This document shows, in pieces, positions 1 through 7,834 of a stretch of DNA of 22,062 nt. How positions within the stretch are numbered: position 1 is the first letter of the stretch; every line of letters begins with the position of its first letter. Under the pieces are notes generated by a model. It was not told where the DNA came from and searched no databases. It saw only the letters and a list, made by a program, of their open reading frames with translations. A program made the translations under genes and the position numbers. Source of the DNA: Candidatus Mesolinea sp. (GTDB taxonomy: Bacteria > Chloroflexota > Anaerolineae > Anaerolineales > Anaerolineaceae); NCBI GenBank assembly GCA_003445715.1, contig DMCS01000097.1, positions 1 through 22,062 of the forward strand, read 5' to 3'.

Positions 1-1035
1 CCGTGGGGGCAAAAGCCTTGGCTGCAAGATGCCTTGCGCACGAACCTTACCACGCTGTACGTACGCCGCTTGCTGCTGACCCTCGAGCGCCGCTTCAATG
101 AATCTTGGCCACTCAAGGCAGCGGATTTGGCAAGCCAACCTTGGAAAGAAATCCGTACCCAGGTCTTAGCGCAGATCCAAAGCACGATGGAGCGCCGCAA
201 GCAGCGTCTGCTTGGCTCCGAGGGTGAGATCGCACGTGATTTGGAAGCTAACCAAGAACACCTAACTGCCGCGCTCAACGACCAAGACGAGCGTCTGCGC
301 CTCTTACAGCTGACCACCCAGGGCATGCGCATCACCTTTGACCCTAAGTCTCACCGAAAGCAGTTGACCACTGCCCCGCGCCTGACTTATGTTTACGCGA
401 TGGCGCAGAAGCTCGAGGCGCTGCCTGCCCAGCAGGTAACCGAGCAGGTCTTAGCGCATTTAGAAGAAGCTCAGGCGGTCTTCCAGACTATCTTTGGGCA
501 TGCCGAGTGGGAGCACTTGCGCAACCAAGAGGTTACGCTTAAAAAATTAGCTGTAAATTCTAAAGATATCTTGGCAGAAACGGTTGGCAAGGAGCGTTTC
601 GAACGGCTTGAAAGTTTGTCATTAGATGAAATCCCCGCTGAAGACCAAGCGCCGCTAATCCAAGCACTGGGCAAGATTGCCCAAAACCGCATCTACCGCC
701 AGCTGCTGTTAGCTACCATCACCCAAAGCTGGGTGGAATACCTCACCCGCATGGAAGCCTTGCGCGTTTCCATCAGCATGGAATCCTATGCGCAACGCGA
801 CCCACTTGTGCAGTATAAGTCCCAAGCCAGCACGATGTTCACTGAGCTGCTCTCTGAGGTGCGCCAGACAGTCATCAGCAAGATGTATCGCTACCGCCCT
901 TCGCTGCCTGCAGAATACACCACAGGCTTACGCAGCGCTGCCAGGGCTCAACCAGAGCTGGCTTTGGTTGGTGCAGGCGGATCTCGCGTGAATAACCCGC
1001 CAGCTAAATCAAAGAAAAAGCGCAAACGCCATTAG
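1..1035 (+). CDS. secA: Preprotein translocase ATPase SecA, C-terminal part (5' end outside window)
   Basis: The reading frame is open from base 1, so the gene starts upstream; the TTG at 34 is just an internal codon. The visible 344 codons match the helical scaffold and two-helix-finger end of SecA, the motor that drives unfolded preproteins through SecYEG. The clearest landmark is the block around 787, SYAQRDPLVQYKSQA, followed by MFTELLSEVRQTVISKMYRYRP, which corresponds to the family's YAQRDPLVEYK...MF..ML..I motif. Upstream of it is a long helical region rich in charged residues. The protein ends in a lysine/arginine tail (KSKKKRKRH) and has no Cys-rich zinc-binding SecB-contact tail. 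surE follows after 11 bp, so the two probably share a transcript. The ATPase domains cannot be seen, so the call rests on the C-terminal scaffold only. Confidence 0.82.
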   Translation, partial: PWGQKPWLQDALRTNLTTLYVRRLLLTLERRFNESWPLKAADLASQPWKEIRTQVLAQIQSTMERRKQRLLGSEGEIARDLEANQEHLTAALNDQDERLRLLQLTTQGMRITFDPKSHRKQLTTAPRLTYVYAMAQKLEALPAQQVTEQVLAHLEEAQAVFQTIFGHAEWEHLRNQEVTLKKLAVNSKDILAETVGKERFERLESLSLDEIPAEDQAPLIQALGKIAQNRIYRQLLLATITQSWVEYLTRMEALRVSISMESYAQRDPLVQYKSQASTMFTELLSEVRQTVISKMYRYRPSLPAEYTTGLRSAARAQPELALVGAGGSRVNNPPAKSKKKRKRH

Positions 1036-1046
1036 GAGCTATTTCT

Positions 1047-1829
1047 ATGGAAATTTTAGTTACCAACGATGATGGTGTTCAGGCGCCCAGTTTGCTTGCT
1101 CTGGTGCAAGCCCTGCGCAAATTAGACGCAAACATCACAGTCCTCGCGCCAGAGCGTAATTGGTCTGCCTCCGGGCATGTCAAAACCATGCACCGTCCGC
1201 TGCGCCTCTCGCCCACAATATTGGCAGATGGCAGCTCGGCGTGGCAATCCGATGGCGCACCTTCCGACTGCGTCGCCTTGGCTATGATGGGAGCACTCGA
1301 GCAAGATTTTGACTTACTTGTCTCAGGCATCAACCCTAACGCGAACATTGGCTTGGATGTAACCTACTCCGGCACCGTCACAGCTGCTATGGAAGCTTCG
1401 ATTTGGGGCAAGCCGGGTATCGCCGTCTCCCTGGATGCACCAGAAAATCATAGCGGACAGTTAGACTACCACTCAGCCGCCGAGACCGCGGCGAAGCTCA
1501 CTTGGCAGCTCGCCGAACACTCTAATGGCACCCATCCCGCGCCGATCTACAACATCAACATCCCTTACCGGCCTGAAGGGGACTACGCCGGCGTGATGAT
1601 CACGCGCCAAGGCGTCCGGATTTATCGTGACGTGCTCGAGAAGCGCATTGACCCGCGCGGCAAGCCTTACTATTGGATTGCTGGCGACCCACCTTCAGGG
1701 GTAAAGGAAGACGGCACCGACTTTGGTGCCTTAGCCGAAGGTTACATCTCCATCACGCCGCTGAAGATGGACATGACCGACTTTGCGCTGCTCGAGAAGA
1801 TGAGGGGAGAACAAGCGCTTCATCTTTAA
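1047..1829 (+). CDS. surE: 5'/3'-nucleotidase SurE
   Basis: SurE is a metal-dependent nucleoside monophosphate phosphatase that acts in the cytoplasm. The 260-residue product has the normal family length. It opens with the family signature MEILVTNDDGVQAP, in which D8 and D9 are metal ligands. It continues with LAPERNWSASGH (Ser/Asn of the active site) and then LVSGINPNANIGLDVTYSGT with the metal-binding Asn region. The start is supported by AGGAG 10 nt upstream, which overlaps the stop codon of secA. The C-terminus (ISITPLKMDMTDF) is also typical. Position directly behind secA suggests a shared transcript. A structured intergenic repeat begins about 9 bp after the stop codon. The family assignment is firm; the physiological substrate is not visible from sequence. 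Confidence 0.95.
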   Translation: MEILVTNDDGVQAPSLLALVQALRKLDANITVLAPERNWSASGHVKTMHRPLRLSPTILADGSSAWQSDGAPSDCVALAMMGALEQDFDLLVSGINPNANIGLDVTYSGTVTAAMEASIWGKPGIAVSLDAPENHSGQLDYHSAAETAAKLTWQLAEHSNGTHPAPIYNINIPYRPEGDYAGVMITRQGVRIYRDVLEKRIDPRGKPYYWIAGDPPSGVKEDGTDFGALAEGYISITPLKMDMTDFALLEKMRGEQALHL

Positions 1830-1837
1830 TCAGCTTT

Positions 1838-2080
1838 GCTCTCGCCGGTCTCCAGACCAAGCGAGCGAATTTGACCGTAGGTCTCCTGGTTTTCCGGCCT
1901 TGATAAACGATTGCGATAATTGGATGATCAGTTTTTTGAGACCTAAAAGTCACAAGCCTTGCATGGTTGGAAGAGTGCAAAGCCTGCCCGTTGGGTACCG
2001 TGCAAGAACAGAAAATGAAAAACTTGCTCTCGCCACTCTCCGAGAGCGCAGCCTACTCGTAGGGTACCACGCAAGAACGA
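1838..2080 (+). repeat. Structured dispersed intergenic repeat, copy A
   Basis: This region aligns along most of its length with 7869-8070. In order it contains: a short stem CTCGC (1841-1845)/GCGAG (1861-1865); the pair AGGTCTC (1879-1885)/GAGACCT (1938-1944), enclosing a small AT-rich hairpin and six T; the pair CTTGCATGGT (1958-1967)/ACCGTGCAAG (1997-2006), one pair being G-T; and an extra hairpin CTTGC (2023-2027)/GCAAG (2071-2075) with inner CTCTCG/CGAGAG. A 25-bp module occurs at 1975-1999 and 2044-2068. Compared with copy B it lacks the first module and gains about 11 bp near 1891-1909. Open frames through it are broken in the other copy by one-base indels, so it is unlikely to code for protein. 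It fills most of the 341-bp gap between surE and the FHA gene. Function unknown. Confidence 0.85.
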
Positions 2081-2100
2081 AGGAAATTATCTCAAAATAA

Positions 2101-2129
2101 TTGACATTTACTTATAAAGTCGGTAAACT
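2101..2129 (+). promoter_or_regulatory. Probable sigma-A promoter of the FHA gene
   Basis: TTGACA at 2101-2106 matches the -35 consensus, followed after 17 bp by TAAACT at 2124-2129 (4 of 6 matches to the -10). It starts about 20 bp after the end of repeat copy A, so the repeat lies just upstream of this promoter. A perfect TATAAT at 2136-2141 lies too far from TTGACA (29 bp) to pair with it, but could act alone. Confidence 0.5.
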
Positions 2130-2170
2130 AAGGTATATAATATGTTCTGACCTAAGCCAAAGGAGCAGAG

Positions 2171-2776
2171 ATGGCTGAACAAAAATTCCTTATCACTATG
2201 CGCTCCGGACCTACCCCGGGGTCCAGTTATTATATTGAGAAAGACGAAGTCTACCTCGGCAGAGACCTGAGCAACGACTTACCCGTCCCCGATCCCGAAA
2301 TCTCGCGCCGGCATGCGCGCTTTTTACGTAAACCCGACGGCATTTACATAGAAGACTTAGGCTCCACCAATGGTACCTTTGTCAATGGCGTGCGCCTGAC
2401 CGGTCCGCAGCTGCTGAAAAATGGCGACTTAATCACCTTAGCCGAAAATACCGTGATGAGCTTCGAGGTCAAAGAAGAAGCAACGCAACCCACACGTGTC
2501 AGCACGCAGACCTTCGAACCTGGTCTTTACGAGGTGCCCGTGCCTGCCCCCGCTGCCAAGAAAGAATACGAACCTGTGGCAGCGCCCATGCCGCAGCAAC
2601 CTGTTGCGCCTGCCCCCACTGTTGAAAAGCCCAGAAAAGGCATGGGCTGGTTTGCAACATTCCTGCTTGTGTTGCTCATCGTGATCATCATCGTAGCGCT
2701 GGTGTTGATCTTCATGCCGGCTTCGTGGTGGTGTGCGTTGACCTTCAACCAGCTGCCTGGTTGTCCCATTTACTGA
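2171..2776 (+). CDS. FHA-domain protein with C-terminal membrane anchor
   Basis: The product has 201 residues. Residues 6-100 form a forkhead-associated (phosphothreonine-binding) domain with all hallmark positions: LGRD (29-32), EISRRHARF with S45, R46 and H48, and GSTNGTFVNG with N67 in the peptide-binding loop. Residues 101-157 are a Pro/Ala-rich linker. Residues 158-182 are a single strongly hydrophobic membrane segment, followed by a short tail of about 18 residues containing two Cys. With no signal peptide, the FHA domain should face the cytoplasm. FHA domains read Ser/Thr-kinase phosphorylation, but no such kinase is in the window. AAAGGAG 5 nt before ATG sets the start. The gene has its own promoter and a terminator at 2798-2823, so it is probably monocistronic. 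The partner is unknown. Confidence 0.88.
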   Translation: MAEQKFLITMRSGPTPGSSYYIEKDEVYLGRDLSNDLPVPDPEISRRHARFLRKPDGIYIEDLGSTNGTFVNGVRLTGPQLLKNGDLITLAENTVMSFEVKEEATQPTRVSTQTFEPGLYEVPVPAPAAKKEYEPVAAPMPQQPVAPAPTVEKPRKGMGWFATFLLVLLIVIIIVALVLIFMPASWWCALTFNQLPGCPIY

Positions 2777-2797
2777 TACCTCTTAAATCTCCCTTTT

Positions 2798-2823
2798 AGG
2801 CTGATGAAAACATCAGCCTTTTT
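2798..2823 (+). terminator. Rho-independent terminator after the FHA gene
   Basis: Perfect 9-bp stem AGGCTGATG (2798-2806)/CATCAGCCT (2811-2819) with loop AAAA, followed by TTTT (2820-2823). It lies 21 bp after the FHA stop codon and isolates this gene from gyrA. Confidence 0.88.
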
Positions 2824-2923
2824 GGGCTGCCATGCGAGCGATCGACGGGGGAAATTGAAAATTAGGCGTAAATTATAACCTTAGGGCAATATCAAAAGAT
2901 ATTTTTACATGGACATATTATTC

Positions 2924-2940
2924 AAAATACCTGGTATTTT
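2924..2940. promoter_or_regulatory. 17-bp palindrome upstream of gyrA
   Basis: AAAATACC (2924-2931), T, GGTATTTT (2933-2940) is a perfect 8-bp inverted repeat around one base. It lies about 33 bp upstream of the likely gyrA -10. It has the form of a dimeric regulator's operator; a simple AT-rich palindrome by chance is also possible. The 180 bp between the FHA terminator and gyrA holds nothing else recognisable. Confidence 0.35.
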
Positions 2941-2972
2941 TGCGTCTAAGGGCAAATATGCCTTTAAAGAGG

Positions 2973-2978
2973 TATAAT
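2973..2978 (+). promoter_or_regulatory. Likely -10 element of the gyrA promoter
   Basis: Perfect TATAAT at 2973-2978 placing the transcript start near 2985, about 20-30 nt before the gyrA start. No good -35 is found 15-18 bp upstream, so activation or an unusual -35 may be needed. Confidence 0.45.
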
Positions 2979-3003
2979 TATAAGGTTAGCCAATGATCAT
3001 TTA

Positions 3004-5544
3004 ATGAGAATAAACATGACCGAAGAAACTGAATACTCAGAAATCCCTGAAAACGATAACACTGGCAGTCTGCAGCAAGTCGATATCGACAGCCAAATGC
3101 GCTCGGCTTATCTCGATTACGCCATGAGTGTGATCGTCGCGCGTGCCTTGCCCGATGTTCGCGACGGTCTCAAGCCTGTCCATCGGCGCATTCTCTATGC
3201 CATGTGGGATATGGGCAATCGTTCCAATGCCCCCTATCGTAAGTCTGCCCGCATTGTTGGCGAAGTGCTGGGCAAGTATCACCCGCATGGTGATTCCGCC
3301 GTTTATGACACGATGGCACGCATGGCTCAAGATTTCAGTATGCGCTACCCGCTCATCGATGGCCAAGGCAACTTTGGCTCCATCGATGGCGATTCGCCAG
3401 CGGCAATGCGCTACACCGAAGCCCGCTTAGCCCGCACCGCCGAGGAACTTCTGCAAGACTTAGACAAAGAAACGGTAGATTTTATCGACAACTTCGATGG
3501 CTCTCTGCAGGAGCCAGAAGTGCTGCCTGCGCGTTTACCCAACCTGCTGATGAATGGTTCTAGCGGTATTGCCGTTGGCATGGCAACCAACATCCCCCCG
3601 CACAACTTGCGCGAGCTAGTTGCCGCGCTCAACCTGCTCATCGACCGCTATGATGAGATTGACGAGGTGAGCATTGAAGATTTGATGCAAGTTCTGCCTG
3701 GGCCGGATTTCCCAACCGGCGGCATTATCGTCGGCGATGAGGGCATCCGCCAAGCTTATAGCACCGGCCGAGGCAGGCTGATTATGCGCGGTGTAGCCAC
3801 AATTGAGGAAACCAAGTCAGGTCGCTATGCCATCATCATTACCGAAATCCCGTATCAGCTCAATAAGACCAGTTTGATCGAGCGCATTGCCGCGTTGGCG
3901 CGTGAGGGTAGGCTGGACGCCATTGCTGACATGCGCGATGAATCTGACCGACGCGGGTTGCGCATTGTAATTGAGCTTAAGCGCGGCACCCAGCCCAAAA
4001 AAGTGCTCAACCAGCTGTATAAATACACTCCGCTGCAATCAACCTATGGCGTGCAGCTGCTAGCGTTGGTGGATGGCGAACCGCGTATGTTGACGCTCAA
4101 GCGCGCTCTGATTCACTACCTGGAGCACCGTCAGGTCGTCATAACACGCCGCTCACTCTTTGAGCTGGATAAAGCCAAAAAACGCGCCCATATCTTGGAT
4201 GGCTTATTGATTGCGTTAGCTAACTTGGATGAAGTCATCAAAACCATCCGGGAATCGCGCGATGCTGAAGTCGCAAAGACAAACCTGATGGAGCGCTTTG
4301 GGCTGGATGAGATGCAAGCGCAAGCTATTTTGGATATGCAGCTGCGCCGATTGGCGGCGCTCGAACGCCTCAAAATTGAAGAGGAACATCAAGAAATAAT
4401 GACGCAAATCGCCCAGCTCGAAGAGCTGCTGGCGAGCCCGCGCAAAATTTTAGAAGTGATTCGTGCTGATCTTAATGAGGTGGCAGAAAAATATGGCGAT
4501 GCGCGTCGCACGCACATTGCACATGACTTGGAAAATGACCTCTCAGACGAGGCTTTAATCCAAGATGAGGCGGTGTTCGTCTCCATTACAGAGCGCGGCT
4601 ACGTCAAGCGCGTCTCACAAAGTGCTTATCGCGCGCAAGGGCGCGGAGGACACGGCGTTATTGGTCAAACCATGCGCGAAGAAGATGAAATCCTGTTTTT
4701 CTTGCGCTGCAATACCTTAGGCACGCTGCTCTTCTTCACCGATAAGGGCAAGGTCTATTCTGAACGCGTGTTCGAGCTGCCCGAGGAAAGCCGTCAAGGG
4801 CGCGGCATCCCATTGGTCAACCTAATCAACTTAGGACCTGAAGAGAATGTTACTGCAGTGGTCGCTGTGCCTAATTTTTCGGCAGCAAAATATTGCACCA
4901 TGGCTACGCGGTACGGTCGCGTCAAACGCATTGCGCTCTCAGAATTCGAGAGTGTGCGACCTTCGGGCTTGATTGCCATTCGGCTCGCGCCTGAGGACCA
5001 ATTAGGCTGGGTGTGCCTCACAAACGGCAAAGACGATCTCATCCTGGTTACGCAGGGAGGCAAAGCACTACGTTTCCACGAAAACCAAATCCGCCCAACC
5101 GGTAGGAACACAATGGGTGTAAGCGGCATTCGCCTGCGCAAAAACGATGCTTTGGCTTCGATGGAGGTAGTGGAGCCCAATGGTTTCTTGCTAGTGTTGA
5201 CGGAGAAGGGCAATGGGAAACGCACGCCTTTGGATGAATATGTCCCTAAAGGACGAGGTACCTTAGGCGTGGCGACGATCAACCCACGAGCCTTGGCACA
5301 AATTGGTAAAATTGCACAAGCCCGGGTGGTCCAAGAAAGCGATGAGATTACTTTGATTTCCGCCGCAGGAATCGTGTTGCGCACTAAGGTAGCATCGATT
5401 CCAGTTCAAGGCCGCGCCACACAAGGCGTGAGGATTATGGACTTAAATGAAGGTGATTCAATCGCAGCAATAGCCCGCATCCCTGCCGAGAAGCCTATTC
5501 CGCCTCAACGCTATGAGACGGAGTCCGAGAGTTCTCCTGCATAG
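3004..5544 (+). CDS. gyrA: DNA gyrase subunit A
   Basis: This is the breakage-reunion subunit of the type II topoisomerase that introduces negative supercoils. The 846-residue product has the full N-terminal domain: RDGLKPVHRRILYAM, KYHPHGDSAVYD, GQGNFGSIDGD and AAMRYTEARL with catalytic Y137. The long coiled coil lies near 380-490. A C-terminal beta-pinwheel begins near 520 and carries a GyrA box QGRGGHG (545-551), a relaxed form of QRRGGKG. This box and the length favour GyrA over ParC. The residues aligned with E. coli S83 and D87 are S98 and D102, the quinolone-sensitive forms. ATG at 3004 and ATG at 3016 are both possible; neither has a strong ribosome site, and the second gives the more usual MTEE start. 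gyrB is not in the window. The last 34 bp overlap birA on the other strand. Confidence 0.95.
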   Translation: MRINMTEETEYSEIPENDNTGSLQQVDIDSQMRSAYLDYAMSVIVARALPDVRDGLKPVHRRILYAMWDMGNRSNAPYRKSARIVGEVLGKYHPHGDSAVYDTMARMAQDFSMRYPLIDGQGNFGSIDGDSPAAMRYTEARLARTAEELLQDLDKETVDFIDNFDGSLQEPEVLPARLPNLLMNGSSGIAVGMATNIPPHNLRELVAALNLLIDRYDEIDEVSIEDLMQVLPGPDFPTGGIIVGDEGIRQAYSTGRGRLIMRGVATIEETKSGRYAIIITEIPYQLNKTSLIERIAALAREGRLDAIADMRDESDRRGLRIVIELKRGTQPKKVLNQLYKYTPLQSTYGVQLLALVDGEPRMLTLKRALIHYLEHRQVVITRRSLFELDKAKKRAHILDGLLIALANLDEVIKTIRESRDAEVAKTNLMERFGLDEMQAQAILDMQLRRLAALERLKIEEEHQEIMTQIAQLEELLASPRKILEVIRADLNEVAEKYGDARRTHIAHDLENDLSDEALIQDEAVFVSITERGYVKRVSQSAYRAQGRGGHGVIGQTMREEDEILFFLRCNTLGTLLFFTDKGKVYSERVFELPEESRQGRGIPLVNLINLGPEENVTAVVAVPNFSAAKYCTMATRYGRVKRIALSEFESVRPSGLIAIRLAPEDQLGWVCLTNGKDDLILVTQGGKALRFHENQIRPTGRNTMGVSGIRLRKNDALASMEVVEPNGFLLVLTEKGNGKRTPLDEYVPKGRGTLGVATINPRALAQIGKIAQARVVQESDEITLISAAGIVLRTKVASIPVQGRATQGVRIMDLNEGDSIAAIARIPAEKPIPPQRYETESESSPA

Positions 5545-6263
5545 ACTTTGGCGTGGGTGCCATTTTCTTCTTCCACCCATAGCCCGCCATCCTGGTCGAT
5601 TTCCAACAGACGTACCTTTCTAGGTGCGTCTGTGTTTTCCTCCAGTGTCACCCACTCCCCGCGGAAAGCGAGTTGGGCGTTTTTCGCGCGGATAAAATCA
5701 TCTGTGCTCAAGCTCTTGCGGGTTTGCTCCAGCGCCGCCAAAAGCTGCTCCAAAAGCACCATGGGTTGGGGCAGAATGCCAGCTTCAGCTTCTATGCTCG
5801 TGGCTGGGTAACGGAGGTCCACATCTGGCGGGTAGGCATCCTTTGCTATATTGACCCCCATACCTAAAATGACCGCTTGCGGCGTCTGCCCCTGCCAGAG
5901 TGCTTCCATCAAGACCCCGCAAATTTTTTTACCATGCACAATTACGTCATTAGGCCACTTGATCAGCCCTGGCAGCTGATAATGCTTAGCTAAGACGTCC
6001 ACCAGCGCACTGCACCCAAGCAAGCTGAAGCGTGAGAGCAGATCGAGCTCTTCTGCATTCGGTCTAAGGAGGAGGCTAAAGGTGAGCGATGATCCCGGAC
6101 GTGAATACCACTCTCTGCCCTGCCTGCCTCTGCCTGCAGTTTGGTGGTGCGTAAAAACGACCGTGCCATTCGGCGCGCCAGCATCAGCTAAGGTTAAGCA
6201 GACGTCATTGGTCGAGCTAGTTTCTTCGAGGATATGTAGGGTAAACCCAAGGGGCAGATGCAT
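5511..6263 (-). CDS. birA: Biotin--[acetyl-CoA-carboxylase] ligase (group I, no HTH)
   Basis: This enzyme makes biotinyl-AMP and attaches biotin to a lysine of biotin-dependent carboxylases. The 250-residue protein has the catalytic domain alone: ETSSTND (14-20), the biotinyl-AMP loop GRGRQGR (44-50), KWPNDV (102-107) and GKKICGVLME with the catalytic lysines (111-120). A C-terminal SH3-like cap follows from about 200. There is no N-terminal winged helix, so it should not repress biotin genes as E. coli BirA does. The ATG lies 2 nt after the stop of the histidine kinase and has no clear ribosome site, which suggests translational coupling. Its 3' end overlaps the 3' end of gyrA by 34 bp. No biotin-accepting protein or biotin synthesis gene is seen nearby. 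Confidence 0.93.
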   Translation of the reverse strand: MHLPLGFTLHILEETSSTNDVCLTLADAGAPNGTVVFTHHQTAGRGRQGREWYSRPGSSLTFSLLLRPNAEELDLLSRFSLLGCSALVDVLAKHYQLPGLIKWPNDVIVHGKKICGVLMEALWQGQTPQAVILGMGVNIAKDAYPPDVDLRYPATSIEAEAGILPQPMVLLEQLLAALEQTRKSLSTDDFIRAKNAQLAFRGEWVTLEENTDAPRKVRLLEIDQDGGLWVEEENGTHAKVYAGELSDSVS

Positions 6264-6265
6264 TG

Positions 6266-7822
6266 CTATGATGAAGTGGGACTAAATGGCAGTGAAAAGC
6301 AGATACGGCTGCCTTCCTGATAAGTTTCATCCACCCAAATTTTACCGCTATGGGCTTTGATAATCTCACGAGAAAGGTAAAGACCTAAACCAGTACCTTT
6401 GGTCTTTTTTGCCACCTCATCCGAGCGGTAAAAACGCTCAAAGATATAGGGGATATCACGCGGATCGATGCCGGGTCCATGGTCACTGACACAAACCACC
6501 ACATCTTTTTGGCGCACCTTACCGCTGATGCGAATTTCACCAGCCGGCGTATATTTGATGGCATTGTTAATCAGATTAGAGAGCACTTGGCGGATACGGT
6601 CTTCATCCGCTACCACTGGTGGATAATCTTCAGGGAAATCCACCACAAGGCTGTGCTCGGGGGATTGGGTCTCAAAGCGTGGCACTAAAGACTTAACAAT
6701 CGCGGGGATAGAAATTTCTGATTTGTGAATGCTCAAGCCGCCAGTTTGCAAACGCGTAGCATCTAAAAGGTCATCCACCATGGCAGTGAGATGGTCAGCT
6801 TCTTCCTCGATCACCGCTAAGCTCTCTTGCACCACATCTCGGTCCCACTGCACATCATCCCGGCGCAACGTGCTCACGTAACCTTTAATCAAAGCAATCG
6901 GTGTTTTGAGCTCGTGACTGACTACAGAAATAAAGCTGTTCTGCATCTCTTCCGCCGTGCGGAAGCGGGTGATATCGCGCACAGATGCAATAATATTGAG
7001 CAGTTCCCCCTGCTCGGAGAAAAGCGGACCATAAGTGATGCCTACCGGCAGCGTGTCGCGGGTTACTTTGCGGACAAGGTCACCTTCTAAATATTGGTGT
7101 TCTTGAGCTGTGTTTGGCCATATTTCCATGATTGCTTCTTCAATGCGCGTGCCTTGCGGGGGTTTTGCCCATTCAAAAACCGCTTGAATGTGCTTGCCAA
7201 TGCAATCCTCTTCCTTAACCTGCAGCATGCGCTGCAGTGACCGGTTCATCCGCTCAACGGTCAGATCCGGCTTGAGGATGAGGATGCCATCAGCAACAGA
7301 GTCAAGCAGCGCCTCCAAGCGCAGCGATTGCTCACGCGTTTGGTTGAAAAGACGGGCATTGCGCACCGCGATGGCAGCCTGGTTGGCGAAGCTGGTCAGC
7401 ACCGCCCGGTCATTGGCAGAAAATGCGCCACGATAATTGCGAAAGACATAAATCTGGCCGATAAATTCTTTCTGGAAAATCATGTTGATGCCTACGCCGG
7501 TGATCATGCCCATGCTGACTTCGTTCAGCATGCGGTTTATCTCTGGCACGTAGACTTCACCATCTTCTTCTTCAGTCTGGGGAAGTGATTCAAGCCAGCG
7601 CTCTATGTAGTTGAATAAAGCTTCCGGCATGCCCTCATGCACAGCGATGTGCAGGCCCTTCTTTTCGTCTTTGAGGGCAATAAAGCCGGCATGCCCAATA
7701 AGCATCTCGATGGCAATGCGTAGGATACGTTGCAGCAGCGCCTGCAGATCGAGCTCCTCGGTCATGAGGCGGGAAATTTCGAGTAAGTAATCTCTTTGGC
7801 GAACGCGAAAATCAGGCAGCAT
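6266..7822 (-). CDS. Soluble GAF-PAS sensor histidine kinase
   Basis: The 518-residue protein has no membrane segment or signal peptide. Domains in order are: GAF (about 24-158); PAS (about 168-285, with the typical end IIASVRDITRFR); HisKA dimerization domain with H-box SVVSHELKTPIALIKGY and phospho-acceptor H303; and HATPase_c (about 405-515). The last has N-box NLINNAIKY (416-424), G1 DHGPG (447-451), F-box FERF (461-464) and G2 GTGLG (476-480). It should autophosphorylate in response to a cytoplasmic signal. No response regulator is adjacent, so it is an orphan here. birA follows at 2 nt. No ribosome site precedes the ATG, and a TAAAAT box 6 nt upstream suggests a leaderless transcript. 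Signal and partner cannot be named. Confidence 0.92.
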   Translation of the reverse strand: MLPDFRVRQRDYLLEISRLMTEELDLQALLQRILRIAIEMLIGHAGFIALKDEKKGLHIAVHEGMPEALFNYIERWLESLPQTEEEDGEVYVPEINRMLNEVSMGMITGVGINMIFQKEFIGQIYVFRNYRGAFSANDRAVLTSFANQAAIAVRNARLFNQTREQSLRLEALLDSVADGILILKPDLTVERMNRSLQRMLQVKEEDCIGKHIQAVFEWAKPPQGTRIEEAIMEIWPNTAQEHQYLEGDLVRKVTRDTLPVGITYGPLFSEQGELLNIIASVRDITRFRTAEEMQNSFISVVSHELKTPIALIKGYVSTLRRDDVQWDRDVVQESLAVIEEEADHLTAMVDDLLDATRLQTGGLSIHKSEISIPAIVKSLVPRFETQSPEHSLVVDFPEDYPPVVADEDRIRQVLSNLINNAIKYTPAGEIRISGKVRQKDVVVCVSDHGPGIDPRDIPYIFERFYRSDEVAKKTKGTGLGLYLSREIIKAHSGKIWVDETYQEGSRICFSLPFSPTSS

Positions 7823-7828
7823 GGTTCT

Positions 7829-7834
7829 ATTTTA
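7829..7834 (-). promoter_or_regulatory. Possible -10 box for a leaderless histidine kinase mRNA
   Basis: On the - strand TAAAAT ends 6 nt before the ATG at 7822, which would put the transcript start at or next to the start codon. No Shine-Dalgarno is present and no convincing -35 was found, so this is tentative. Confidence 0.35.

Noticed and set aside
34..36. TTG as the start codon of the first gene
   Set aside because: The frame is open to base 1, there is no ribosome site, and the protein is clearly the C-terminal part of a longer SecA.
1900..2100. Open frame inside repeat copy A encoding a 66-residue peptide with SLPVGYRAR twice
   Set aside because: The matching frame in copy B is broken by one-base indels while the stems are kept; the repeated peptide is a by-product of the 25-bp module.
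2101..2141. Pairing TTGACA (2101) with the perfect TATAAT (2136) as one promoter
   Set aside because: The spacing is 29 bp, far from 16-18; TAAACT at 2124 has the correct 17-bp spacing.
3004..5544. Topoisomerase IV subunit A (parC) as the identity
   Set aside because: A GyrA-box-like QGRGGHG, full C-terminal pinwheel and 846-residue length favour GyrA.
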